From Kitasatospora azatica KCTC 9699 (GTDB taxonomy: Bacteria; Actinomycetota; Actinomycetes; Streptomycetales; Streptomycetaceae), in the NCBI RefSeq assembly GCF_000744785.1, contig NZ_JQMO01000003.1, positions 558,001 through 622,000 on the forward strand: a stretch of DNA of 64,000 nt, read 5' to 3'. Every line of letters begins with the position of its first letter. Position 1 is the first letter of the stretch. Positions 33,581 through 40,163 of the stretch are shown here, piece by piece. The position numbers and the translations under genes were made by a program. The notes under the pieces are model-generated. The model had not been told where the DNA came from. It saw only the letters and a list, made by a program, of their open reading frames with translations, and searched no databases.

Positions 33581-33897
33581 CTGTGCACCCCTTTCGTATT
33601 TCTCGGTGAATTCGACCATTCAGCGCTGATGGGTTGAGTGAAGCCCATGCACCGGGTGCCGTCAATGGCCGTGCCGGTGCTATTGGCCGGACAACTCACA
33701 GGTGTCCGAAAAGGCGCGAAGGAAGATCCGTTTTCGGCAGTTCTCACCGTTCACTGAACCCGGAACCACCTCCGGTACGTTGCACAGCTGCTCGGCGAGG
33801 CCACCCCGCACAGCGACTCATGTAGGCATCCGCCCCTTGACCCACGGTCAGCGTTCGAACACGGTAGGGTGATCGAAATTCCGTGGGGAGGACGCGA
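33581..33897. other. Divergent intergenic region of the RiPP-like locus
   Basis: 317 bases between the precursor gene (minus) and the methyltransferase gene (plus), less GC-rich than the flanking genes and without a supported frame. A TTGACGG word on the minus strand near 33654-33660 could be the -35 element for the precursor, but no good -10 follows. GTTCGAAC, a short palindrome, lies near 33853. Promoters for both directions must be here. Confidence 0.5.
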
Positions 33898-34737
33898 ATG
33901 GTGCACAACGAGTGGGCTCAGCCGGGCGAGGACGAGATGGTTGAGCCCCCGCCGATCGACACCACCGTCGCGCACTCCGCCCGGATGTACGACTACTGGC
34001 TCGGCGGCATGACCAACTTCGCCGCCGACCGCCGACTCGGCGCCGCCGTCGAGGAGTTGATACCCACCATCCGCACCATGGCCTGGGAGAACCGGCGTTT
34101 CCTCGGCCGGGCCGTCCGGCACCTGATCCAGGCGCACGGGATCAGCCAGTTCCTGGACGTCGGCACCGGCATCCCCACCAAGGGCAACACCCACGAGGTC
34201 GCCCAACTCGCCAACCCGGCCGCCCGGGTGCTGTACGTCGACAACGACCCGATCGTGCTGGCGCACGCCAACGCCCTGCTGAGCAGCACCGCGGTCGGCC
34301 GCACCGCCTACATCCACGCCGACCTGCGCGAGCCCCGGTCGATCCTGGACCACCCCGCACTGCGCGAGACCCTCGACCTGGAACAGCCGGTCGGGCTGAT
34401 GCTGCTGGGCGTGCTGATGCTGGTCGCCGACGCGGACGAGCCGTGGCTGCACGTCGCCGAGTTGCTCGACGCCCTGCCGCCCGGCAGCTGCGTCGCGGTC
34501 AGCCACGTCACCGCGGACTTCGACCCTCGGGCGGTGGGCGCGGTGGTCAACGCCGAGGACGAGGGCCGGATCACCCTGGTCCCCCGTACCAAGGCCGAGG
34601 TGGGGCGCTTCCTGGCCGACTGGGAGCTGCTGGAGCCGGGCATCGTCCCGGTGATGGCCTGGCGGCCCGACGGCGAGCCGCCCGCCGACCCGCAGGCCGC
34701 GTACTACTGGGCCGCCGTGGCACGCAAGCCGTTCTGA
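33898..34737 (+). CDS. SAM-dependent methyltransferase, Methyltransf_19 (DUF574) family
   Basis: A 279-residue actinomycete-specific methyltransferase-like protein. Seen: the family signatures HSARMYDYWLGG (about 27-38), NRRFLGRAVRHL, QFLDVGTGIPT with the SAM loop (about 85-95), VLYVDNDPIVLAHANALL, and the ending YYWAAVARKP. Known: this family is very abundant in streptomycetes with largely unknown substrates. ATG 33898 follows GGGGAGGA; GTG 33883 is too close to that site. It is divergent from the RiPP-like precursor and is not obviously part of that pathway. Confidence 0.92.
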   Translation: MVHNEWAQPGEDEMVEPPPIDTTVAHSARMYDYWLGGMTNFAADRRLGAAVEELIPTIRTMAWENRRFLGRAVRHLIQAHGISQFLDVGTGIPTKGNTHEVAQLANPAARVLYVDNDPIVLAHANALLSSTAVGRTAYIHADLREPRSILDHPALRETLDLEQPVGLMLLGVLMLVADADEPWLHVAELLDALPPGSCVAVSHVTADFDPRAVGAVVNAEDEGRITLVPRTKAEVGRFLADWELLEPGIVPVMAWRPDGEPPADPQAAYYWAAVARKPF

Positions 34738-34776
34738 TCGGGTGCGCTTCGCCTGCCTCGGGAGCACCCTGGCTGC

Positions 34777-35010
34777 ATGGACACCAACAGCAACCAGCCC
34801 GACCCGCTGATCGAGGTCGCCGCCTTCGACTCCGACAGCCGCTACCGCCTGGTCCGCTTCAAGGGCCACGGCACGGAGCCGGTGGACCAGCAGGAGTTCA
34901 AGGCCGAGGCCACTCGCTTCTTCCCCACCATCGACCTGGACGACCCCGACCAGGTCCACTGGGCGGACCACCCGTGGGAGTGGCCCGCCTGGCACCCCGG
35001 GGAGGCGTGA
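34777..35010 (+). CDS. Small hypothetical protein
   Basis: A 77-residue acidic, Trp-rich protein (WADHPWEWPAWHPGEA at the C-terminus) beginning at ATG 34777, 39 bases after the methyltransferase gene and on the same strand. No signal peptide or known domain. The amino-acid pattern looks like a real gene rather than a shadow. It may be co-transcribed with the methyltransferase. Confidence 0.62.
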   Translation: MDTNSNQPDPLIEVAAFDSDSRYRLVRFKGHGTEPVDQQEFKAEATRFFPTIDLDDPDQVHWADHPWEWPAWHPGEA

Positions 35011-35023
35011 ACGGCACGCCCCG

Positions 35024-35482
35024 TCAGGCCCGGAACGGCCCCTGGCTGACGAACCGCGTCAACTGGCGCGCGAACAACTCCGCTTCGCCCGGCTCCCAGG
35101 ACGTCAGCGACCCCGCGATGATCCCCGCCAGCCGGTGCCGCAGCCGGGCCACCACCTGCTCGCCCTCCTCGGTGAGCAGCAGCAGCGTGGCCCGCCGGTC
35201 CGCGGGGTCGGCCTCCCGGCGGACCAGGCCGGCCGCCTCCAGCTGCGAGGCGCGCCGGGTCACTCCGGAGCGGTCCAGTCCGACCTCGGCGGCCAGCTCG
35301 GCCGCGCTGCGCGGCCCGGTCCTGGCCAGGCCGCTGAGCACGGGGTAGGTCAGCTCGTCCACCGCGAGGCCCTCGGTGAGCTCGCGGTACAGCTGCGCCC
35401 GGGTGCCGCGCTTGAGCAGCAGGCCGAGCGCGTCGGCGATCTCGAATCCCACCTTGTCGTTCATCTCGTTCATCTCGTCCAT
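35024..35482 (-). CDS. MarR family regulator
   Basis: A 152-residue winged-helix repressor. Seen: LTYPVLSGLARTGPRSAAELAAEVGLDRSGVTRRASQLEAAGLV (helix-turn-helix) followed by the wing VRREADPADRRATLLLLTEEGEQV, with dimerisation helices at both ends. The start is one of three close ATG codons (MDEMNEM); the first at 35482 is used. Two identical 17-base palindromes lie between it and the divergent SnoaL-like gene, giving a clear autoregulation and target model. Ligands of MarR proteins are often aromatic compounds; none is indicated. Confidence 0.93.
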   Translation of the reverse strand: MDEMNEMNDKVGFEIADALGLLLKRGTRAQLYRELTEGLAVDELTYPVLSGLARTGPRSAAELAAEVGLDRSGVTRRASQLEAAGLVRREADPADRRATLLLLTEEGEQVVARLRHRLAGIIAGSLTSWEPGEAELFARQLTRFVSQGPFRA

Positions 35483-35495
35483 GGACCCAACGATA

Positions 35496-35512
35496 GCGTG
35501 CGCAGCGCACGC
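35496..35512. promoter_or_regulatory. MarR operator O1
   Basis: GCGTGCGCAGCGCACGC, a perfect palindrome around a central A, 14 bases upstream of the MarR start. An identical copy lies 41 bases away (35537-35553), about four helical turns, so dimers would bind on the same DNA face. Confidence 0.8.
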
Positions 35513-35536
35513 AAATGCGTTAGGCTGCTCGGCGAA

Positions 35537-35553
35537 GCGTGCGCAGCGCACGC
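35537..35553. promoter_or_regulatory. MarR operator O2
   Basis: Second identical GCGTGCGCAGCGCACGC palindrome, 23 bases upstream of the SnoaL-like gene. With O1 it should let one repressor control both divergent genes. Confidence 0.8.
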
Positions 35554-35575
35554 ATTTTCGCCAGAAGGAGCCACC

Positions 35576-35968
35576 ATGCCCAGAACCGACATCGCCACCG
35601 CCCTCACCGACCTGCTCCTCACCCCCGGCCTCGACCTCCAGCAGGCCGCCGACCGGCACTTCGCCCCCGACTACCGCCAGCGCACCGACGGCCGCTGGGA
35701 CGACCGCGCGGCCTTCCTGCAGCACATCGCCCACCTGCGCACCGTCGTCGCCACCGGCTCCGTCGAGGTGCACGAGGAGTTCACCGACGGCACCCGGTAC
35801 GCCGACCGGCACACCGTCGAGGTCACCAAGACCGACGGCGCCACGGTACGGATGGAGGTGTACCTGTTCGGCGAGTTCGCCCCGGACGGCCGCTTCCGCC
35901 GGATCGAGGAGACCACCCTGCTGCTCGCCGGCGGCGCGGCCGACCGGGACCTCGGCAGCGCACGCTGA
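35576..35968 (+). CDS. SnoaL-like (NTF2-fold) protein
   Basis: A 130-residue small protein with NTF2/SnoaL character: a conserved helix LTDLLLTPGLDLQQAADRHFAPDYRQRTDG, then FLQHIAHLRTVV and beta strands VRMEVYLFGEFAPDGRFRRIEETTLLL. Known: such folds serve as cyclases, isomerases or binding proteins. ATG 35576 follows AAGGAG. Divergent from the MarR gene across twin operators, so it is the probable regulated target. A second SnoaL-like gene lies at 50320. Substrate unknown. Confidence 0.85.
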   Translation: MPRTDIATALTDLLLTPGLDLQQAADRHFAPDYRQRTDGRWDDRAAFLQHIAHLRTVVATGSVEVHEEFTDGTRYADRHTVEVTKTDGATVRMEVYLFGEFAPDGRFRRIEETTLLLAGGAADRDLGSAR

Positions 35969-36050
35969 CTCCTCGCCGGGACTGCGCGCAGGCAGGCCCA
36001 GGCCGGTGCTTTTGCGGGTGACGGCTACGGGAGTTGGGCAGCAAGCTGCC

Positions 36051-36977
36051 ATGACCGACACCCGACCCCCACGTAGCCGGCATCCGATGGAGCTGCACGA
36101 ACTACGCGTCCCCGCACCCGGCGCGCTGTCCTTCTCGATCGGCTCCTTCGACACCCTCGGCCCGCTCGCCCGAGCACCGTTCCCGCACCGCCACAGCTTC
36201 TACGAGATCGCCCTGGTCACCAGCGGGCGCGGCGCCCACGTGGTGGACCTGACCCGGTACCCGCTCGCCCCGCCGCACCTGTTCGTGATCACTCCCGGCC
36301 AGGTGCACCACTGGGAGGACGCCGTCGACCTCGGCGGCTGGGTGCTGATCTTCAACGAGGATTTCCTGCTCCCCCACCCCGAGGACGTCGAGGCACTGCA
36401 CGCGCTCGCCGCCGGGCCCTGGCGCGACCTCCAGCCGGGTCAGGCCGCCCGGTTCGGCGCCCTGCTCGCCGCGATGCAGGAGGAGTACCGGGACGCGGGC
36501 CCCGGGTTCGTCAGCGTCCTGACCGCCGGACTGCACATCCTGCTGGTCTGGGCGCTGCGCGCGCACGGCGCCCGACTACCGCGCGGGGCGGGTGCCGACC
36601 GGGGCGGCGACCTGGCCGCCCGGTTCACCCGGCTGGCCGCATTGCCGGGCACCAGGGATCGCTCGGTGCTGTCGCTGGCCCGGGAGTTGGGCGTCTCGGC
36701 GGGTCATCTGCACACCGCGGTGAAGCGGGCGACCGGCCGCACACCCGGTCAGCTGCTCCGCGAGCAACAGACTCTGGAGGCCAAACGCCTCATCGTCGGC
36801 ACCGATTTGACGATCCGTCAGATAGCTACTCAGGTCGGGTTCGCCGACGCCGCGTACTTCTGCCGCTTCTTCCGGCGGGAGACCGGGGCGAGCCCGGGCG
36901 AGTTCCGCCGGGCGGCCGGCGGGATTCACCACGTTCCAAGAGTCCGGTCCATCGCCGAGCCCGGCCGGCCTGCGTAG
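36051..36977 (+). CDS. AraC family regulator
   Basis: A 308-residue activator. Seen: an N-terminal cupin ligand domain (FPHRHSFYEIALVTSGRGAHVVDLTRYPL, then LFVITPGQVHHWE, about residues 40-105) and a C-terminal double helix-turn-helix (about 205-295: VLSLARELGVSAGHLHTAVKRATG and TIRQIATQVGFADAAYFCRFFRRETGASPGEFRR). The start is ATG 36051 or 36087. Convergent with the quinone oxidoreductase gene across a terminator. Ligand and targets are not evident. Confidence 0.92.
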   Translation: MTDTRPPRSRHPMELHELRVPAPGALSFSIGSFDTLGPLARAPFPHRHSFYEIALVTSGRGAHVVDLTRYPLAPPHLFVITPGQVHHWEDAVDLGGWVLIFNEDFLLPHPEDVEALHALAAGPWRDLQPGQAARFGALLAAMQEEYRDAGPGFVSVLTAGLHILLVWALRAHGARLPRGAGADRGGDLAARFTRLAALPGTRDRSVLSLARELGVSAGHLHTAVKRATGRTPGQLLREQQTLEAKRLIVGTDLTIRQIATQVGFADAAYFCRFFRRETGASPGEFRRAAGGIHHVPRVRSIAEPGRPA

Positions 36978-37008
36978 CTTGCTTGTCAGGGTGCGCCCAC
37001 CAGCGCGT

Positions 37009-37043
37009 GGCGGCCGCCGGCACCCCCATGGCCGGCGGCCGCC
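37009..37043. terminator. Bidirectional terminator after AraC gene
   Basis: Perfect 13-base stem GGCGGCCGCCGGC / GCCGGCGGCCGCC around a nine-base loop, 31 bases past the AraC stop and 38 bases past the stop of the convergent oxidoreductase gene. Confidence 0.85.
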
Positions 37044-37081
37044 GCTCCGGGCGTCCTCCCGCCGGCGGAGCCCCCGACCCG

Positions 37082-37987
37082 CTACTCCTCGCGCACCGAC
37101 AGCACCACCTTCCCCGCCGGATGCCCGCTCTCGCTGCGCTGGTGCGCCCGAGCCGCCCCTTCCAGCGGGTACACCGAGTCCACCCGCAGCGTGAACTCCC
37201 CCGCCTCCGCGAGGCTCGCCGCCTTCGCCAGGGCGCCGAAGGCCGAGGCCTGGCTGGTGGTCCGCACCCCGTGCCGGCCCGCGTTGAAGTCGGCGATGGA
37301 CAGCACCGCGTCCGGCGAACCGGTGATCGCCACCAGGTCCGGCACCGACCCCTTGCCCGCCGTGTCGAGCGCCAGATCGACGCCGTTCGGCGCCAGTTCG
37401 GCCACCCGCCCGGCCAGTCCGGAGCCGTACAGCGTCGGCAGGACGCCCAGCGTGCGCAGGTACGCGTGGTTGGCCTCGCTCGCGGTGCCGATCACGGTGA
37501 GCCCGGCCGCCCGGGCGAACTGCGCGGCGGCGCTGCCCACACCGCCGGCCGCGCCGTCGATCAGCAGGGTCTGCCCGGGGCCGGCCCCGAGCGCGTCCAG
37601 CGAGCGCTGCGCCGTCTCGGCCGCCACCGCGAGTCCGCCGACCTCCGGCCAGCCGAGGACGGCGGGCTTGGCCGCGACATGGTCGAGCACGGCGTACTGC
37701 GCCCAGGTCGCGCGGCCGAGACCGAAGACCTGGTCCCCGACGCTCACCCCGGTCACCCCCTCGCCCACCTCGTCGACCACACCGGCCGCCTCCAGGCCGG
37801 GAACTGACGGGAAGTCAATCGGCACGAAGTCCTTCATGTAGCCGGCCCTGACCTTGCAGTCGAAGGGGTTCACCGCTGCCGTGCGCACCGCGATCCGTAC
37901 CTGCCCCGGCCCCGCGTGCGGCTCTGGCAGCTCGGTCACCTCCAGCACCGAGGGGTCGCCGTACCGCGCGAAGGTCACTGCGAACAT
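37082..37987 (-). CDS. NADP-dependent quinone-type oxidoreductase (MDR superfamily)
   Basis: A 301-residue zinc-independent medium-chain reductase. Seen: an N-terminal GroES-like domain (VRTAAVNPFDCKVRAGY, then FPSVPGLEAAGVVDEVGEGVTG) and a Rossmann domain with LLIDGAAGGVGSAAAQFARAAG (about 145-167). No zinc-binding cysteine cluster is present. The C-terminal GKVVLSV is typical. Known: such enzymes reduce quinones or activated alkenes with NADPH. Convergent with the AraC gene. Substrate unknown. Confidence 0.93.
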   Translation of the reverse strand: MFAVTFARYGDPSVLEVTELPEPHAGPGQVRIAVRTAAVNPFDCKVRAGYMKDFVPIDFPSVPGLEAAGVVDEVGEGVTGVSVGDQVFGLGRATWAQYAVLDHVAAKPAVLGWPEVGGLAVAAETAQRSLDALGAGPGQTLLIDGAAGGVGSAAAQFARAAGLTVIGTASEANHAYLRTLGVLPTLYGSGLAGRVAELAPNGVDLALDTAGKGSVPDLVAITGSPDAVLSIADFNAGRHGVRTTSQASAFGALAKAASLAEAGEFTLRVDSVYPLEGAARAHQRSESGHPAGKVVLSVREE

Positions 37988-38169
37988 GCTGCTCTCCAGC
38001 CGCTGTCGGAAGTCCTGCGGCCAGCCTCACCCAGCGGCGGCCCGACACGCCGCAACCCGGGCCGGCCGGGCGGGCGCGTGTCGCCGGTCGGCGGGCGGGT
38101 GCATCGACGGGCCTCGAGTGCTTCCCTGGGGAGCGGACCCCCCTTTCCCCTCGCCTGCCTGGAGACCCC

Positions 38170-39297
38170 ATGGACGAGCCGCTGCGGTTCGGCGCCGAGG
38201 AGGAGTACCTCCTGGTCGACCCGGTCACCGGCACGACCGCGCCGCGCGCACCACAGGTGCTCGCGGACGCGGCGCGCGAGCTGGGCGAACGCGCGCAGGC
38301 CGAGTTCTACCGCACCCAGGTGGAGGCCTGCACCCGCCCGGTCTGGACCGCCGAGGCGCTGCGCGAGGAGCTGCTGACCGTCCGCACGGCGCTGGCGGCG
38401 GCCGCCACCCGGGCGGGCTGCCGGCTGGTGGCCACCGGCACGGCGGTGCTGCCCAGCCGCCACCCGCTGCCGGTCACCGACCACCCGCGCTACCACCGCA
38501 TCGCCCAGCTGCTCGGCGCGGCGGTGGCGGACCAGCTGGGCGGCGAGGTCTGCGGCTGCCACATCCACGTCGGCGACCTGACCCGCGCCGAGGCCATCGC
38601 GGTGAGCAACCGGCTGCGCCCCTGGCTGCCCGTGCTGCAGGCGATCGCCACCAACTCGCCGTTCTTCGAGGGCCAGGACGTGGGCCTGGCCAGCTGCCGG
38701 GCCGCCCGGTACAGCCGCTGGCCACTGGTCGGCCCGCCCCCGCTGCTGGACGCAGCCGGCTACGAGCGCGCCGCCGAGCAGCTGGTCGCCAGCGGCCGGG
38801 TGGTCGACCGCCGGGGCATCTACTGGTACGCCCGCCCGTCCGAGCACCTGCCGACCCTGGAGGTGCGGATCGCCGACGTCAACGCGGACCTGGACGTCAC
38901 GGTGCTGCTCGCCGTGCTGATCCGCGCGCTGGCCCGGGTCCTGCTGGGCGAGGCCCGGGCCGGCCTGCCCGCCCCACCGGTCCGCCCGCCCGCGCTGCGC
39001 GAGGCGCACCGGCGGGCCGCCCGCTCCGGTCTGGCCGCCACCGGCGTCGACCCGCTCACCGGCACCGAACTTCCGATGCCCCGGCTGCTCTGCGCCCTGC
39101 TCGACCGCGCCGCTCCCGGCCTGGCCGCCGCCGGTGACCTCGACCTCGCGCGCACCCTCACCGCTCCCCTGCTCAGCGGCCGCACCGGCGCCCAGACCCA
39201 GCGCGCCGTGCTGGCCCGCACCGGCTCCCTGCACCGGGTGGTGGACCAGCTGGCGAGGCTCACCGCGGGCATCGAACGCCCGGCGCTGGCGGGCTGA
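38170..39297 (+). CDS. YbdK-type carboxylate-amine ligase (GCS2 family)
   Basis: A 375-residue ATP-dependent ligase. Seen: the N-terminal signature FGAEEEYLLVDP (residues 7-18), TQVEACTRP, CGCHIHVGDL with metal/substrate histidines, the segment NSPFFEGQDVGLASCRAARYSRWP, and TLEVRIADVN. Known: the family includes weak gamma-glutamylcysteine synthetases whose physiological role is unclear in mycothiol-making actinomycetes. The start ATG 38170 follows GGAG. A long structured region follows before the next gene. Confidence 0.92.
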   Translation: MDEPLRFGAEEEYLLVDPVTGTTAPRAPQVLADAARELGERAQAEFYRTQVEACTRPVWTAEALREELLTVRTALAAAATRAGCRLVATGTAVLPSRHPLPVTDHPRYHRIAQLLGAAVADQLGGEVCGCHIHVGDLTRAEAIAVSNRLRPWLPVLQAIATNSPFFEGQDVGLASCRAARYSRWPLVGPPPLLDAAGYERAAEQLVASGRVVDRRGIYWYARPSEHLPTLEVRIADVNADLDVTVLLAVLIRALARVLLGEARAGLPAPPVRPPALREAHRRAARSGLAATGVDPLTGTELPMPRLLCALLDRAAPGLAAAGDLDLARTLTAPLLSGRTGAQTQRAVLARTGSLHRVVDQLARLTAGIERPALAG

Positions 39298-39622
39298 AAA
39301 ATATTTTCCCGGAAGGTGTGACACTTCCGGACCGCCCGCCGCTGTACCGATTGGATGGAGCACCCAAGGGCTCCGGACAGGTGGCGGCTTCCCCGGGCAC
39401 GCCATCTGACCGGATCGCCGGCAGCTTTGACTGTGCAGAGATCGGCTGCCGGCTCCACGGGTAGGCGGGTTTCCCTGGCCCGCCCGACCCGCGACGCCCC
39501 CTGGGCCCGGTGCAGCTGGGGTCGGCTGCACGGGGCCCAGGTAGGGCCTCGGGCTGTCACCGGCCGTGGCCGGCCCTACCTGGGTCCGACACCACCTCAC
39601 ACCAGCGAGCAGGAACGTCTCC
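39298..39622 (+). promoter_or_regulatory. Structured leader with mutually exclusive hairpins (riboswitch or attenuator candidate)
   Basis: 325 bases without a gene. Hairpin A pairs 39500-39516 with 39525-39541 (17 pairs, one mismatch). Hairpin B pairs 39536-39548 with 39572-39584 (13 perfect pairs). They share 39536-39541, so only one can form at once, the hallmark of a switch. Smaller stems occur upstream (CCGGAAG/CTTCCGG near 39314-39335; GGAGC/GCTCC near 39357-39374; GGCGGG/CCCGCC near 39465-39485) and could be an aptamer. Downstream are a Pro-rich protein and the deacetylase-glycosyltransferase. A c-di-AMP (ydaO-type) leader is a guess without consensus support. Confidence 0.5.
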
Positions 39623-40144
39623 GTGACCGACGACACCATCGAGTTCGACCGCGTGGACCTCGCCGACGCGCTCGACCTCCCACAGCCGCCTGTCCCCGCG
39701 CTCGACGACCAGGCGCCGGTCTTCGTCGACGCCAGCGGCCGCCGCCAGCGCCGGGTGCGTCGAGCCGGTCGGCTGCTGGCGATCCCCGCGGCCGGGTACG
39801 TCGCGCTACTGATCAGCTCGGCGCTCGGCGGCCCGACGGTGCACTCCCCGCTGCTCCCGCTGCCCGCCCCGCCGCCGACCAGCGCACCGCCGTCCCGGCC
39901 GCAGCCGCCCGCCCAGCGCCCCGGCGGACCCGCCCACCGACTCCGCCTCGGCCGCACCAGCGGCCCGCCCGCAGGCCGCACCCGTCGCCGCCAGGCCGAG
40001 CGCCGCCCCGTCCGCCGCCCAGTCACCGACACCCGGCGTGACCCCGCCCGCGTCCTCCGCACCGCCCAGCCCGGCACCCAGCCCGACGCCGAATCACCCG
40101 CACCCGTCACCCAGCCACCACCCGCACCCCTGACCAGGTCCTGA
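39623..40144 (+). CDS. Pro-rich membrane-associated protein, possibly frameshifted
   Basis: Starting at GTG 39623 (after AGGAACG), a 173-residue protein: acidic N-terminus (TDDTIEFDRVDLADALDLP), one hydrophobic segment (AIPAAGYVALLISSALGG), then a long low-complexity tail. From about 39915 the current frame turns Arg-rich, while the neighbouring frame reads ADPPTDSASAAPAARPQAAP and ends at a TGA near 40132. That is a much more natural Ala/Pro/Ser extracytoplasmic tail, so a single-base slip is suspected. Located 19 bases before the deacetylase-glycosyltransferase gene, probably in its operon. Function unknown. Confidence 0.6.
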   Translation: MTDDTIEFDRVDLADALDLPQPPVPALDDQAPVFVDASGRRQRRVRRAGRLLAIPAAGYVALLISSALGGPTVHSPLLPLPAPPPTSAPPSRPQPPAQRPGGPAHRLRLGRTSGPPAGRTRRRQAERRPVRRPVTDTRRDPARVLRTAQPGTQPDAESPAPVTQPPPAPLTRS

Positions 40145-40163
40145 CCAGCGGAGATAACCCCCG

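Noticed and set aside
33883..34737. Methyltransf_19 gene as a tailoring enzyme of the RiPP-like locus
   Set aside because: It is divergent, belongs to a very common streptomycete family, and tryptorubin-type products need only the P450; no evidence links it.
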